Shown here: piece after piece, positions 46,030-55,841 of the stretch
Layout of the letters: every line of letters starts with the position of its first letter
How positions within the stretch are numbered: position 1 is the stretch's first letter
Assembly (NCBI GenBank): GCA_943787605.1
Contig: CALSNB010000001.1
Span: forward strand, 1,612,001-1,676,000
Reading direction: 5' to 3'
From: GCA-2697345 sp002697345
GTDB taxonomy: Bacteria > Pseudomonadota > Alphaproteobacteria > Rhodobacterales > Rhodobacteraceae
DNA length: 64,000 nt
The notes under the pieces: model-generated
What the model was told of the DNA's origin: nothing
The model's input: only the letters and a program-made list of their open reading frames with translations
Database searches by the model: none
Program-made: the position numbers and the translations under genes

Positions 46030-46842
46030 ATGTCAAATATTTCAGGAGTAGTAGTTACCGGGGTCTCGGGGAAAATGGGGCAAATGCTCGTGAAACTTAT
46101 TCAGTCTAACGAATACTTAAAGCTCGTAGGTGTTACAGAACGAAAAGGACATCATTGGGTGGGATCGGACTTGGGAGTGCTTTTGGGTGGGTCGGCGAGT
46201 GAGATAATTGTAAGTGATTCCTTATTAGATCTCATGCCTAAAGCTAAGGTGATCATCGATTTCACTAGCCCCATGGCTACTGTGGAGCATTCGGAGTTAG
46301 CTGCTCAAGCTCGTGTTGCCCATATTATTGGGACAACAGGTATGAGTTTAAAGGACTTAGAGAAAATAAAAATGGCTGCGCGGCACGCTCCGATCGTGAG
46401 AGCTGGGAATATGTCACTCGGAGTTAATTTACTAATGGAACTTACTCAGAAAATTTCAGCTGCACTAGATGATGATTTTGATATCGAAATAATTGAATCG
46501 CATCATAGAGCCAAAGTAGATGCGCCATCTGGAACAGCGTTAATGTTAGGACAAGCTGCAGCATTAGGGCGTGGTATTTCGTTAGAAACTGAGTCTGAGC
46601 GTGGCCGGGATGGGATTACTGGTGAGCGAGGAAAAGGTAAAATCGGTTTCTCGTCAATACGCGGTGGAGATGTCGTTGGAGAACATGATGTTGTGTTTGC
46701 GGCTGATGGAGAGAGGATAGTTTTGCGGCATATAGCTTCTGATAGAGCAATATTTGCCAGAGGAGCGTTAAAGGCTGCTCTCTGGGCCCTAGGAAAACCT
46801 CCTGGGGAATATTCTATGCTGAATGTCTTAGGGCTAGATTAA
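46030..46842 (+). CDS. dapB: 4-hydroxy-tetrahydrodipicolinate reductase
   Basis: Reduces HTPA to tetrahydrodipicolinate with NAD(P)H in lysine and peptidoglycan precursor synthesis. Motifs: VVVTGVSGKMGQ at the N-terminus, VIIDFTSPMATVEH, IGTTGMS, the catalytic ESHHRAKVDAPSGTAL, and GDVVGEHDVVFA. ATG 46030 has AGGAG six bases upstream; a second ATG two codons earlier (46024) touches that AGGAG, so it is unlikely. The protein is 270 residues, normal. Divergent from rbfA, convergent with the DUF1674 gene. Confidence 0.95.
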   Translation: MSNISGVVVTGVSGKMGQMLVKLIQSNEYLKLVGVTERKGHHWVGSDLGVLLGGSASEIIVSDSLLDLMPKAKVIIDFTSPMATVEHSELAAQARVAHIIGTTGMSLKDLEKIKMAARHAPIVRAGNMSLGVNLLMELTQKISAALDDDFDIEIIESHHRAKVDAPSGTALMLGQAAALGRGISLETESERGRDGITGERGKGKIGFSSIRGGDVVGEHDVVFAADGERIVLRHIASDRAIFARGALKAALWALGKPPGEYSMLNVLGLD

Positions 46843-46902
46843 TTTTTTGAATTAAGTTTTTTATGAGCTTTTTAGGTTTTAAAAGTTGACACACTTAAGA
46901 AA

Positions 46903-47094
46903 TTAGAAATCTACAGCTAAACCTTTTTTTTCCCAATCTCCAAAGCGTACTGGCTCTGGGCCATCTCTGCCACCTATTTCTGTGGGTAAGGGGTTTAGTG
47001 TTTCTTTAGCTCGCCTTAATTTTGCTTCCTCGAGTGCTCGAATAGCTTCCTTAGGCAGTTTCTTTTTAATACTGATGTTATCTTCCTTGTTCAT
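46903..47094 (-). CDS. DUF1674 (SDHAF4-like) protein
   Basis: A 63-residue basic protein with the DUF1674 signature at its C-terminus: PTEIGGRDGPEPVRFGDWEKKG, and an ALEEAKLRRA helix before it. Family members (SDHAF4 in mitochondria) help flavinate or protect the succinate dehydrogenase flavoprotein. No sdh gene is near. The frame extends upstream to 47139, but ATG 47094 gives the family's usual length. Convergent with dapB. Confidence 0.85.
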   Translation of the reverse strand: MNKEDNISIKKKLPKEAIRALEEAKLRRAKETLNPLPTEIGGRDGPEPVRFGDWEKKGLAVDF

Positions 47095-47173
47095 AGTTGA
47101 TCTATAATATAATTCAATTTGATATGCAAAACATTCCAATACGATCAGTAAAAAAATAGGTCTTGGCTAACTT

Positions 47174-48475
47174 ATGAGTGCAAAATATGAGAAACTTGGA
47201 CTAGAATCCCGCTGGGCTGCCATTCAGCTCTTAAATCGAGTAATCGAAGACGGTTTATCAATATCGAACCAATTAGATTCAGCCGCAGTATTTTCGGGTT
47301 TGAACGGTGCAGACAGGGCTAGAGCACAAAGGCTGGCAGTTAATACGTTGAGACAGCTTGGTCGCATTGACGTAGTATTAGGAGAGTATTTGAAAAGACT
47401 TCCACCGACAATTCCCCTTAATATCTTACGATTAGCAGTATTTGAAATTTGTGCCGAAAAAACATCTCCTTACGCAGTTGTAGATAGTGCGGTTTCACTA
47501 ATGAAAAAAACACGAAAACTTGCGAAGTTTTCTGGGTTAGCAAACGCTGTCTTAAGAAAAATTTCAATAACTAGAGTTGATTCGTGGGAATCAGAGCAAG
47601 TAACAAAGTTACCGAATTGGCTACGAAATAAACTAGTTAGTGTTTATAGTGAAAAAATTGTTAGTAATATTGAAATTTCGCATATGCAGGGAGCACAATT
47701 AGATATTACATTAAAGCCGGAGTTAAACGTACAAGAGTGGGTCGAAAAACTTGATGCTCTGCTATTACCAACTGGTTCTTTGAGATTAAAGGGCTCTCCA
47801 CAAATTTCTACGCTTCCTGGTTATCAAGAGGGTATGTGGTGGGTTCAAGATGCTGCGGCAGCTTTGCCGGCAAAACTTTTAGGTACTGTCAAAAACAAAA
47901 ATGTTTTAGATGTGTGTGCAGCTCCGGGTGGCAAAACTTTGCAGATAGCGTCTATGGGAGCGAACGTGACAGCTGTTGATAAGTCTAATGACAGATTAAA
48001 ATTACTTCGTAATAATTTGGATCGAACAAGCTTGTTGGCGACGGTGGTTCAGACAGATTTTATTTCCTGGAATACGAATGATAAGTTTGACTTTATCTTA
48101 CTTGATGCTCCATGCACTGCAACTGGAACCATTAGGCGTCATCCTGATCTACCACTTTTAAAAAGTGAGAAAGATTTGAAAACGATAATTAAGCTTCAGG
48201 CTAATCTTATTGATAAAGCTGTTTCTATGTTAAGCTCTAATGGGAGATTAGTCTTCTCAACATGTAGCCTCTTGCCAGAAGAGGGTGAATTACAGATCAA
48301 GGCTGCCATTGAAAGACATAATTTGAAAGCAGTGACAGTAAGGAGCAACCTATTGGGTTTAGAGCCTGGGTGGTATAACTCGCACGAAGATACAATTAGA
48401 CTTAGACCAGATCACTGGAAATCTCTTGGTGGTCTGGATGGTTTTTTCTTAGTCGCGTTGGAGAGAGCTAGTTAA
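47174..48475 (+). CDS. rsmB: 16S rRNA m5C methyltransferase RsmB-like
   Basis: A 433-residue NOL1/NOP2/Sun protein. The N-terminal NusB-like helical domain (SRWAAIQLLNRVIEDGLS) is followed by the methyltransferase domain with AdoMet-binding VLDVCAAPGGKTLQ near 252, the motif DAPCTATGTIRRHPD with its catalytic Cys, and STCSLLPEE with the second Cys. RsmB methylates C967 of 16S rRNA in E. coli; the site here is assumed. ATG 47174 follows GGCTAACTT without a clear Shine-Dalgarno. purH is 123 bases downstream. Confidence 0.9.
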   Translation: MSAKYEKLGLESRWAAIQLLNRVIEDGLSISNQLDSAAVFSGLNGADRARAQRLAVNTLRQLGRIDVVLGEYLKRLPPTIPLNILRLAVFEICAEKTSPYAVVDSAVSLMKKTRKLAKFSGLANAVLRKISITRVDSWESEQVTKLPNWLRNKLVSVYSEKIVSNIEISHMQGAQLDITLKPELNVQEWVEKLDALLLPTGSLRLKGSPQISTLPGYQEGMWWVQDAAAALPAKLLGTVKNKNVLDVCAAPGGKTLQIASMGANVTAVDKSNDRLKLLRNNLDRTSLLATVVQTDFISWNTNDKFDFILLDAPCTATGTIRRHPDLPLLKSEKDLKTIIKLQANLIDKAVSMLSSNGRLVFSTCSLLPEEGELQIKAAIERHNLKAVTVRSNLLGLEPGWYNSHEDTIRLRPDHWKSLGGLDGFFLVALERAS

Positions 48476-48598
48476 AGAGTAGCTTTTTTTATTTTAGTGT
48501 TGAAGGTATTATATTATTACAAAATACACAGATTGAATAAAGAAATGCACTTAAGGTGAAAATTCAATATAACAATCAGATAAGGTCTCAAGAATAAA

Positions 48599-50185
48599 AT
48601 GACAGAGCTTTTACAAATTAGACGAGCTTTAATATCCGTCTCAGATAAAACTGGGTTAATTGATTTAGCGAAGGCTCTAATAGGCTTTGGAATTGATTTA
48701 ATTTCTACTGGTGGTACTGCGACAGCTATTAGGGAGGCGGGTTTAAAGGTAACAGAGGTCTCGGAGCTTACCGGTTTTCCTGAAATGATGGGTGGTAGAG
48801 TTAAGACCCTCCATCCAAATGTCCATGGTGGTTTATTAGGTCTCCGAGATTCTAAGCTTCATATATCAGAAATGGGAAAACACGATATTAAAAATATTGA
48901 TCTTTTAATTGTTAATTTGTATCCCTTCGAGGAAACAGTTGAAGCTGGTTTTGATTTTAATAAATGCATTGAAAAAATAGATATTGGTGGACCTGCAATG
49001 CTTAGATCTGCAGCAAAAAATCATAAATTTGTTAATGTTGTGACAGATACTGAAGATTATAAAAATCTATTAGATGAGCTTCAAAAAAACAATGGGAAAA
49101 CTAGTTATTGTTTTAGGCGTACTCTTGCTCTTACAGCATTTTCAAGAACAGCCTCCTATGATTCAGCAGTTTCTGAATGGCTCGCAAAGTCTACAGGCCA
49201 AATCCCAAAACGTTTAACTATTTCTGGCGAGCTGGTTGAAGAGCTTCGTTATGGTGAGAACCCACATCAAGTAGCATCTTTTTATAAAACAGGCCTAACT
49301 GACTCAGGGTTGGCAGGAATAACCAAGTGGCAAGGTAAAGAATTAAGTTATAATAATATTAACGATACGGATGCAGCGTTGAATTTAATATCTGAGTTTA
49401 ACCAGGATCCTAAACCCGTCTGTGTAATTATTAAACATGCTAATCCTTGTGGTGTTGCATTTGGGAGGACCTTAAAGGACGCATATTTATCTGCTTTGGC
49501 TTGTGATATGACCTCAGCTTTTGGAGGTATTGTTGCGTTCAATAAAATATTGGATGAAGAGACTGCAAGAGAGTTGATTAAATTATTCACAGAGGTGGTT
49601 ATTGCTCCTGATATAACGAAATCTGCAAAAAAAGTTTTTGATACTAAGAAAAACCTTCGGCTTTTGACATCTTCTAAATCAAAAAAAAGTGGATGTGAAC
49701 AAAATCAAATCCGTTCGGTTTCTGGTGGTTTTTTGGTTCAATCCTTAGACAACTTTGAAGTTAGTACTAGTGAACTAAAATTTGTTACAAAAAGAGAGCC
49801 TACCAGTGGTGAGGCTAGGGATCTTATTTTTGCTTGGAAAGTCGCAAAACACGTAAAGTCTAATGCGATAGTTTTTGTAAAAAATGGTGCTACAAAAGGC
49901 ATAGGAGCTGGACAAATGAGCCGTGTGGACTCAACGCGAATGGCAAGTTTAAAGTTTCAAGATTTAACAAGTTTGTCGACTCAGAGTATGGAAAACGAAG
50001 GAGAACTAGCTTTAGCTTCTGATGCCTTTTTTCCTTTCCCAGATGGTTTGATAAAAGCCGTAGAGGCGGGTGTTACTTCCATAATTCAACCTGGAGGTTC
50101 ATTAAGGGATAAAGAAGTAATAGAGGTGGCAGATAAATTAGACATAGCTATGGTTTTCACTGGCAAGAGGCATTTTAGGCACTAA
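48599..50185 (+). CDS. purH: Bifunctional AICAR transformylase/IMP cyclohydrolase
   Basis: A 528-residue enzyme for the last two steps of IMP synthesis. The N-terminal IMP cyclohydrolase domain (MGS fold) shows ALISVSDKTGLIDLAKAL, STGGTATAIREAG and GGRVKTLHPNVHGGLL; the transformylase part has the LRYGENPHQ and KHANPCGVA motifs. The ATG start has a weak AAGG. Length is normal. The stop TAA shares a base with the ATG of lspA. I see no riboswitch in the 123-base leader. Confidence 0.95.
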   Translation: MTELLQIRRALISVSDKTGLIDLAKALIGFGIDLISTGGTATAIREAGLKVTEVSELTGFPEMMGGRVKTLHPNVHGGLLGLRDSKLHISEMGKHDIKNIDLLIVNLYPFEETVEAGFDFNKCIEKIDIGGPAMLRSAAKNHKFVNVVTDTEDYKNLLDELQKNNGKTSYCFRRTLALTAFSRTASYDSAVSEWLAKSTGQIPKRLTISGELVEELRYGENPHQVASFYKTGLTDSGLAGITKWQGKELSYNNINDTDAALNLISEFNQDPKPVCVIIKHANPCGVAFGRTLKDAYLSALACDMTSAFGGIVAFNKILDEETARELIKLFTEVVIAPDITKSAKKVFDTKKNLRLLTSSKSKKSGCEQNQIRSVSGGFLVQSLDNFEVSTSELKFVTKREPTSGEARDLIFAWKVAKHVKSNAIVFVKNGATKGIGAGQMSRVDSTRMASLKFQDLTSLSTQSMENEGELALASDAFFPFPDGLIKAVEAGVTSIIQPGGSLRDKEVIEVADKLDIAMVFTGKRHFRH

Positions 50186-50655
50186 TGATACGTTTAGTAA
50201 TAATAATTAGTGCCATTGTTTTTTTTATAGATCAGATTAGTAAGTTTTTTGTCGTTCAGTATCTAGATTTAAAAAGTAATTTAGTGCTTGAGATATTCCC
50301 ACCATATCTTAACCTTAGAATGGGTTGGAATACTGGAGTTAACTTTGGATTTATGAGTAAATATTTTGCTAGCTCGGGGTTGATTTTGGTAGTTTTAGCA
50401 TTGGTTATCTCTGCTTGTTTGGTTTGGTGGATGTATGGTAAACAAGATAGTTATTTACGGGTTTTAAGTGTTGGGTTCGTAGTTGGGGGTGCGCTAGGAA
50501 ATGCGTTAGATAGACTAGTATATGGAGCGGTAGCTGACTTTATTAATACGTCATGCTGCGGTATAGAAAACCCATTCGCTTTTAACATTGCAGATATTTT
50601 TATTTTTATTGGGGTTTTTGGCTTACTTTTTACTAACGATAATAAGAAAGCGTGA
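50185..50655 (+). CDS. lspA: Lipoprotein signal peptidase
   Basis: A 156-residue inner-membrane protease that removes signal peptides from prolipoproteins. It has four hydrophobic segments (about 4-22, 62-82, 95-112, 130-150) and the catalytic Asp pair Asp109 (NALDRL) and Asp118 (VADFI). ATG overlaps the last base of purH. The DUF3035 lipoprotein next to it and the lptE/DUF3576 lipoproteins elsewhere would be substrates. Confidence 0.93.
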   Translation: MIRLVIIISAIVFFIDQISKFFVVQYLDLKSNLVLEIFPPYLNLRMGWNTGVNFGFMSKYFASSGLILVVLALVISACLVWWMYGKQDSYLRVLSVGFVVGGALGNALDRLVYGAVADFINTSCCGIENPFAFNIADIFIFIGVFGLLFTNDNKKA

Positions 50656-50708
50656 CATTTTCTTCATAAATGTGATTTAATATTAATTAAACGACTTTAG
50701 GGAACATA

Positions 50709-51224
50709 ATGAAAAGAAATTATCTCATAATAGTTTTTGGCTTCATTGTTTTAAGTCTTGGGGCCGGGTGTGCGTCAATCAACCAACCCAGTTTGATGAA
50801 CTTGAGATCAAGTAAAACAGGGCCAAATGAGTTTTTGGTAGTACCGTCAGGGCCTTTAAAGCAGCCTAAAACTTATTCAGAACTACCTTTACCCACGCCT
50901 GGTGGTGGAAACCGTACTGATCGGAAACCTGGAAATGAGGTTATTACAGCGTTGGGGGGGAATGAGAATTTTTCACGCCGTGATCCAAAATTAGTAGAGT
51001 ATGTGTCACGATACGGTGGAGAGATTAATATTCGATCAATATTAGCTAAAGAAGATTTGGCGTTTAGAGAAGAAAATGATGGACTTTTTTTAGAACGAAT
51101 ACTTAAAGTTAGCGTTTACTATAAGGCATATGCTAAACAGTCCTTGGATCAATATGTTGAATTGAAGCGTTTAAATGACCTTGGTGTGAAAACAGTGTCA
51201 GCCCCTCCTAAGGTCACAAATTAA
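50709..51224 (+). CDS. DUF3035 lipoprotein
   Basis: A 171-residue predicted lipoprotein: signal peptide to a lipobox with Cys21 (LGAGCA), then PNEFLVVPSGPLKQPKTYSELPLPTPGG, the DUF3035 motif. The rest is polar with no known domain. Function unknown. It is sandwiched between lspA and two M16 proteases, an order preserved in Rhodobacterales, and may take part in envelope maintenance. Start ATG 50709, weak Shine-Dalgarno. Confidence 0.83.
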   Translation: MKRNYLIIVFGFIVLSLGAGCASINQPSLMNLRSSKTGPNEFLVVPSGPLKQPKTYSELPLPTPGGGNRTDRKPGNEVITALGGNENFSRRDPKLVEYVSRYGGEINIRSILAKEDLAFREENDGLFLERILKVSVYYKAYAKQSLDQYVELKRLNDLGVKTVSAPPKVTN

Positions 51225-51226
51225 TA

Positions 51227-52660
51227 ATGTCAGCTTCGCATTCGCAGTCTGTAAAAGAACAGTCAAAGCATTATGGTAAAAACATTTTTTGGTTAATGCT
51301 TGTGTCTCCTATGTATTTATTAAGAACTTTAGGGTTAGTATTAGTCTTATTTTTTAATAGCCCTCTTGAAGGAAATGCTTCAGAGAAAGTTACTACTTTT
51401 AGATTAGATAATGGATTGCAAGTGGTCGTTATTGAAGACCACCGAGCGCCTGTTGTAGTGAATATGATATGGTATAAGGTTGGTGCTGCAGATGAAAAAA
51501 TGGGGAAATCAGGGGTAGCACATTTTCTAGAGCATTTGTTGTTTAAGGCGACCACTAAGCTTAAATCGGGAGAGTTTTCAAAGATTGTTGAGAAACTAGG
51601 TGGTTCTGATAATGCTTTTACATCGTGGGACTATACCGCTTACTATCAACGGGTATCCCGTGATCATCTTGGCCTTATGATGGAGCTTGAGGCAGACCGA
51701 ATGAAGAATATTAAGCTCACAAAACTAGATATTGAGACTGAAAGAAAGGTTGTTCTCGAAGAGCGGGCTCAAAGAACAGATAGTAATCCAGGTTCTTTAT
51801 TTGCAGAACAAAGGAGGGCCGCTATATATTTGAATCATCCTTATGGGATCCCCATTATAGGATGGCGACATGAAATTGAACAACTTAATCTAGAGGATAC
51901 GTTAGCATTTTATAGTGAATACTATTCACCGAGTTCTGCAATTGTAATTGTGGCTGGTGATGTTACTCCAACTGAGGTGAAGGAATTAGCAATAAAACAC
52001 TATGGAGCATTGAAGCCTAACGTTGATTTTAAAGAGAGGCGGCGAAATATTGAACCACCTCATCTAGCTGAGAGGCGAATAGTATTTGAAGACAAGAGAG
52101 TATCTCAACCATATGTTATACGTACTTATCTTGCAGAAGAAAGGAATCCAGGCGATCAAAAGAAAGCAGCTATTTATACAGTTTTGGCAGAACTGTTGGG
52201 TGGTAATGAGACTACTTCAGTTCTAGGAAAAGCACTGCAAATAGATACAAAAAAAGCCTTATATACGTCAGCTTTCTACACCGGACTTTCTCATGATATT
52301 TCAAATTTTGGTTTAGTGATCGTACCAACTGAGGGAACAACTTTAGAGCAAGCTGAGGTTGATCTTGATACGGTAATTAGAAATTTTATCGACGATGGAG
52401 TTGATGAGAAACAACTTCAGAGAATTAAAGCGCAGATTAGAGCGTCAGAGATATATGCTATGGACGATGTTTTTGGGCGAGCCAGATCTTATGGTGTGGC
52501 ACTTACCTCCCAGCTCAGTATCGAAGATGTTAAAGAATGGCCAAAACTACTAAGTGAAGTTTCTTCGGAGCAAGTTCTGGAAATAGCAAGAACTCTTGAA
52601 GATAAAAAAAATGCCGTTACGGGTTGGTACACAAAACTACCAACAAATGAGGACAGGTGA
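51227..52660 (+). CDS. M16 family zinc protease (active subunit)
   Basis: A 477-residue pitrilysin-type protease, exported: an N-terminal hydrophobic segment (about 21-46) is followed by the zinc site HFLEH (His99, Glu102, His103) and the third ligand Glu178 in VVLEERAQR. These enzymes work as heterodimers with an inactive partner, which is the next gene. The first 20 residues are polar, so the true start may be the in-frame ATG at 51296. Its stop overlaps the next start by four bases. Confidence 0.9.
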   Translation: MSASHSQSVKEQSKHYGKNIFWLMLVSPMYLLRTLGLVLVLFFNSPLEGNASEKVTTFRLDNGLQVVVIEDHRAPVVVNMIWYKVGAADEKMGKSGVAHFLEHLLFKATTKLKSGEFSKIVEKLGGSDNAFTSWDYTAYYQRVSRDHLGLMMELEADRMKNIKLTKLDIETERKVVLEERAQRTDSNPGSLFAEQRRAAIYLNHPYGIPIIGWRHEIEQLNLEDTLAFYSEYYSPSSAIVIVAGDVTPTEVKELAIKHYGALKPNVDFKERRRNIEPPHLAERRIVFEDKRVSQPYVIRTYLAEERNPGDQKKAAIYTVLAELLGGNETTSVLGKALQIDTKKALYTSAFYTGLSHDISNFGLVIVPTEGTTLEQAEVDLDTVIRNFIDDGVDEKQLQRIKAQIRASEIYAMDDVFGRARSYGVALTSQLSIEDVKEWPKLLSEVSSEQVLEIARTLEDKKNAVTGWYTKLPTNEDR

Positions 52661-53958
52661 CAGTTTTGAAAGCATTAATGATCAGCCTTATTTTATTAAC
52701 CTTTTGTAGTAAGCTCTCTGCAACAGTAATAACTGAAGTTAAGGCCCTTGATGGCATCAAAGCATGGTTAGTTGAAGAGCACTCTATTCCCTTTGTAACC
52801 CTTGAAATAAGATTTAAGGGGGGTGCAACGTTAGATAGAGTTGGAAAAGGCGGATCAGTATACTTTATGTCTGCATTGTTAAATGAGGGGGCGGATGATT
52901 TAGATGCTTCTGCATTCGCGATGGAAATGGAACGCTTAGCGGTCGAATTAGACATTAACGTTTATCAAGATAGCTTGAGTATCTCGTTCAAATTCTTAAC
53001 AGAAAATAAAAGCGCTTCTATTGACTTGTTAAAAAAAGCTTTAACGAAGCCAAGGTTTGAACAAGAGCCATTTGAGCGTGTGCGAGACCAGATACTATCT
53101 ATTTTAAAGTCAAATGCTAAGGACCCAAGAAAAATAGCAAGTAAGGTATTTTTTGAAAATGCATTTGGTAGTCATCCTTATGGGTCAATGAAAGATGGTA
53201 GCTTGGAAAGTATCCTGTCTTTAAACAGAGAAGATATTTTGAATGCCTATGATGATGTTTTTAATCGAAATCAGGTCTTTATTAGTGCAGTTGGAGATAT
53301 AAAACCAAACGAGCTTAGAGATCTAGTAAATGAGGTAATAGAAGAAATTCCTACTCGCTCTAATAAAGTGATCGACCGGGTAATATATAAATTACCTGGT
53401 GGTAATACTGTTATCGATTTTGATACTCCTCAATCAGTTACTATTTTTGGACATGACGGAATAAAAAGAACCGACAAAGATTTTTTCTCTGCTTATGTTT
53501 TAACGCATATCTTAGGTGGTTCAGGATTTGGTTCTAGGTTAATGACAGAGCTGAGAGAGAAAAATGGTCTCACATATGGGGTTAGCGCATACTTAGCTAG
53601 CTGGGAGAAAGCTGATTTAATTTTAGGACAATTTGCATCATCAAATAATACTGTTATGGAAGCGATTGGTATTGTAAAAAACGAGTGGGCTACATTAGCC
53701 GATAGAGGTGTTACGGCGGACGAGTTACGAGATGCTAAAACATTTTTAACTGGTGCTTATCCACTTAGGTTTGATGGTAATTCTAGGATTGCAAGAATTT
53801 TAACCGGAATGCAGATCCAAGGTCTACCCATAGATTATATTCATACTCGTAACGCTAAGGTTAATGCTGTTACAATGGAGGATATTAAACGAGTTGCAAC
53901 TCGTATACTAAAAGAGAAAAATTTATACTTCGTTATTGTTGGGCGCCCGACCCCCTAG
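52657..53958 (+). CDS. M16 family protein (non-catalytic partner)
   Basis: A 433-residue M16-fold protein with an N-terminal signal. It shares GGATLDRVGKGGSVYFMSALLNEGAD with the family, but the HxxEH zinc motif is absent: at the equivalent place there is YFMSALLNEG. It does keep the C-terminal domain with LGGSGFGSRLMTELREKNGLTYGV, which binds peptides. It is a likely partner of the preceding active protease. The probable start is GTG 52657 with GAGGA four bases upstream. Confidence 0.87.
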   Translation: MTVLKALMISLILLTFCSKLSATVITEVKALDGIKAWLVEEHSIPFVTLEIRFKGGATLDRVGKGGSVYFMSALLNEGADDLDASAFAMEMERLAVELDINVYQDSLSISFKFLTENKSASIDLLKKALTKPRFEQEPFERVRDQILSILKSNAKDPRKIASKVFFENAFGSHPYGSMKDGSLESILSLNREDILNAYDDVFNRNQVFISAVGDIKPNELRDLVNEVIEEIPTRSNKVIDRVIYKLPGGNTVIDFDTPQSVTIFGHDGIKRTDKDFFSAYVLTHILGGSGFGSRLMTELREKNGLTYGVSAYLASWEKADLILGQFASSNNTVMEAIGIVKNEWATLADRGVTADELRDAKTFLTGAYPLRFDGNSRIARILTGMQIQGLPIDYIHTRNAKVNAVTMEDIKRVATRILKEKNLYFVIVGRPTP

Positions 53959-54017
53959 CTTTTACTTTTGTAAGTCTAGATAGCCGAATCAATTTAAATT
54001 GTGCTACAGGTTGTGGT

Positions 54018-55841
54018 ATGAACTTAAAAGAACACAACATAAGCCCTAAATTTACCGAAATTCGGCAACTTGACGATTATTCAATAAATAGAATCGCTGC
54101 TGGGGAAGTTGTGGAAAGGCCATCATCTGCTGTTAAGGAGCTGATAGAAAACTCTCTTGACGCTGGCGCATTAAAAGTAGAGCTTTTTGTAGAAGATGGC
54201 GGTAAAACATATCTAAAAGTAAGAGATGATGGTCAAGGTATACCAGAAGGATCTTTAAAATTGGCTTTGTCTCGGCATGCGACATCAAAAATAGATGGAT
54301 CAGACCTACTAAATATTTCAACGTTTGGGTTTCGAGGGGAGGCTTTGCCTTCTTTGGCAGCAGTATCACATTTAAAAATTACATCAAAGTTTGTTGATTC
54401 AATTTCTGCTTCAACAATTTCTGCAAGTGCAGGAGCGATTGGAACAACTAAGCCAAACGCTTTAGCTTGTGGAACAGAAGTTGAAGTTTCTAATTTATTT
54501 TATTCTACTCCGGCGCGTTTAAAATTTTTGAGGACAGATCGTGCAGAAATGAATGCTATATTAGATACTGTGAGACGCCTTTCAATAGCTGAGCCTTATG
54601 TAACATTCTTAGTTAAAGATTTATCGAAGAAAAAATCTAATAAAGAGACCTTTAAGGTAACCAGGCAGAATGGGCCCCTTCTTCAGGCGCTTAAGGGAAG
54701 GTTAAAGGAGGTCCTTGGTGTTGAATTTTGGGAGAACTCGATTGAGTTGGATTATAATAGAGAAGGTATAAAATTATTTGGATATGCAGCTTTACCAACA
54801 TACTCTAGAGGGTCAGCTACAGTTCAATACTTATTTGTAAATGGACGACCAATTAAAGATAGGGCCTTAATTGGTGCTGTGAGAGCCGCTTACTCTGACC
54901 TTATAGTGCGTGATAGGCACCCTGCTTATGCATTATTTTTAGAGTGTAATCCAGTGGATGTCGATGTGAATGTACACCCCACAAAAGCTGAAGTTCGTTT
55001 CAGAGACCCTGGAAATGTCCGGGGTTTAATAATTTCATCTATTAAGGGAGCCTTAGCTACAGCAGGGCACCGAGCATCTACTACTGTTTCACATGGTTTG
55101 CTTGGTGCATTTACGTCCAACAACTTTAACTATCAACAGAGTAAAAAATATTATGGGTCAGTAAGTGAACTGGCTAATATAACAGAAAATTATTTATTAG
55201 ATGAACAAGTAATAAGCTCGGAAGCAAGAGTGGATGGAATTGAAGACTCTAGTAATCAGATTCTACCACTAGGGGTTGCCAGAGGGCAGTTTCATGAAAA
55301 TTATATTATTTCACAAACTAATGATGGAGTTGTTATTGTTGATCAACATGCCGCCCATGAGCGTTTAGTTTATGAAAAACTTAAACAACAATTGCGAGAT
55401 AATGGGGTTGTGTCACAGGCTTTGCTTTTACCAGAAATTATTGAGATAGATCAAAATGATATAGAACTTTTATTATTAAACTCGAGTGAGTTAAAGAAAT
55501 GTGGCCTTACCATTGAGGGATTTGGACCTGGGTCGATTATAGTTCGAGAAACACCAGCAATTTTGGGAGTGATAAATCCAAGATCAATGGTTTTTGATAT
55601 TTTAGATGAACTAAAGGATCAGCTGGTCAGTACAATAATAGTCGACCGGATAGAGGCTGTGCTTAGTAAAGTAGCGTGCCACGGGTCTGTAAGATCTGGT
55701 AGGAGAATGAAGTCTGATGAAATGAACGCCTTACTAAGAGATATGGAAAGAACACCTCACTCAGGTCAGTGCAATCATGGGCGGCCTACATATGTTAAAT
55801 TAAAGCTGTCTGATATTGAGAAGATGTTTGGAAGAACATGA
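54018..55841 (+). CDS. mutL: DNA mismatch repair protein MutL
   Basis: A 607-residue MutL. The N-terminal GHKL ATPase shows NRIAAGEVVERPSSAVKELIENSLDAGA, DDGQGI, HATSKI and GFRGEAL. The C-terminal part keeps the endonuclease motif DQHAAHERLVYE (residues 442-453, pattern DQHA-x2-E-x4-E) with ACHGSVRSGRRM and CNHGRPT. This is the nicking type used by bacteria without MutH. rmuC starts inside its stop (ATGA). Confidence 0.95.
   Translation: MNLKEHNISPKFTEIRQLDDYSINRIAAGEVVERPSSAVKELIENSLDAGALKVELFVEDGGKTYLKVRDDGQGIPEGSLKLALSRHATSKIDGSDLLNISTFGFRGEALPSLAAVSHLKITSKFVDSISASTISASAGAIGTTKPNALACGTEVEVSNLFYSTPARLKFLRTDRAEMNAILDTVRRLSIAEPYVTFLVKDLSKKKSNKETFKVTRQNGPLLQALKGRLKEVLGVEFWENSIELDYNREGIKLFGYAALPTYSRGSATVQYLFVNGRPIKDRALIGAVRAAYSDLIVRDRHPAYALFLECNPVDVDVNVHPTKAEVRFRDPGNVRGLIISSIKGALATAGHRASTTVSHGLLGAFTSNNFNYQQSKKYYGSVSELANITENYLLDEQVISSEARVDGIEDSSNQILPLGVARGQFHENYIISQTNDGVVIVDQHAAHERLVYEKLKQQLRDNGVVSQALLLPEIIEIDQNDIELLLLNSSELKKCGLTIEGFGPGSIIVRETPAILGVINPRSMVFDILDELKDQLVSTIIVDRIEAVLSKVACHGSVRSGRRMKSDEMNALLRDMERTPHSGQCNHGRPTYVKLKLSDIEKMFGRT

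Noticed and set aside
48476..48598. ZTP riboswitch upstream of purH
   Set aside because: I looked for the conserved pfl core and did not find it; the spacer is AT-rich and unstructured by eye.
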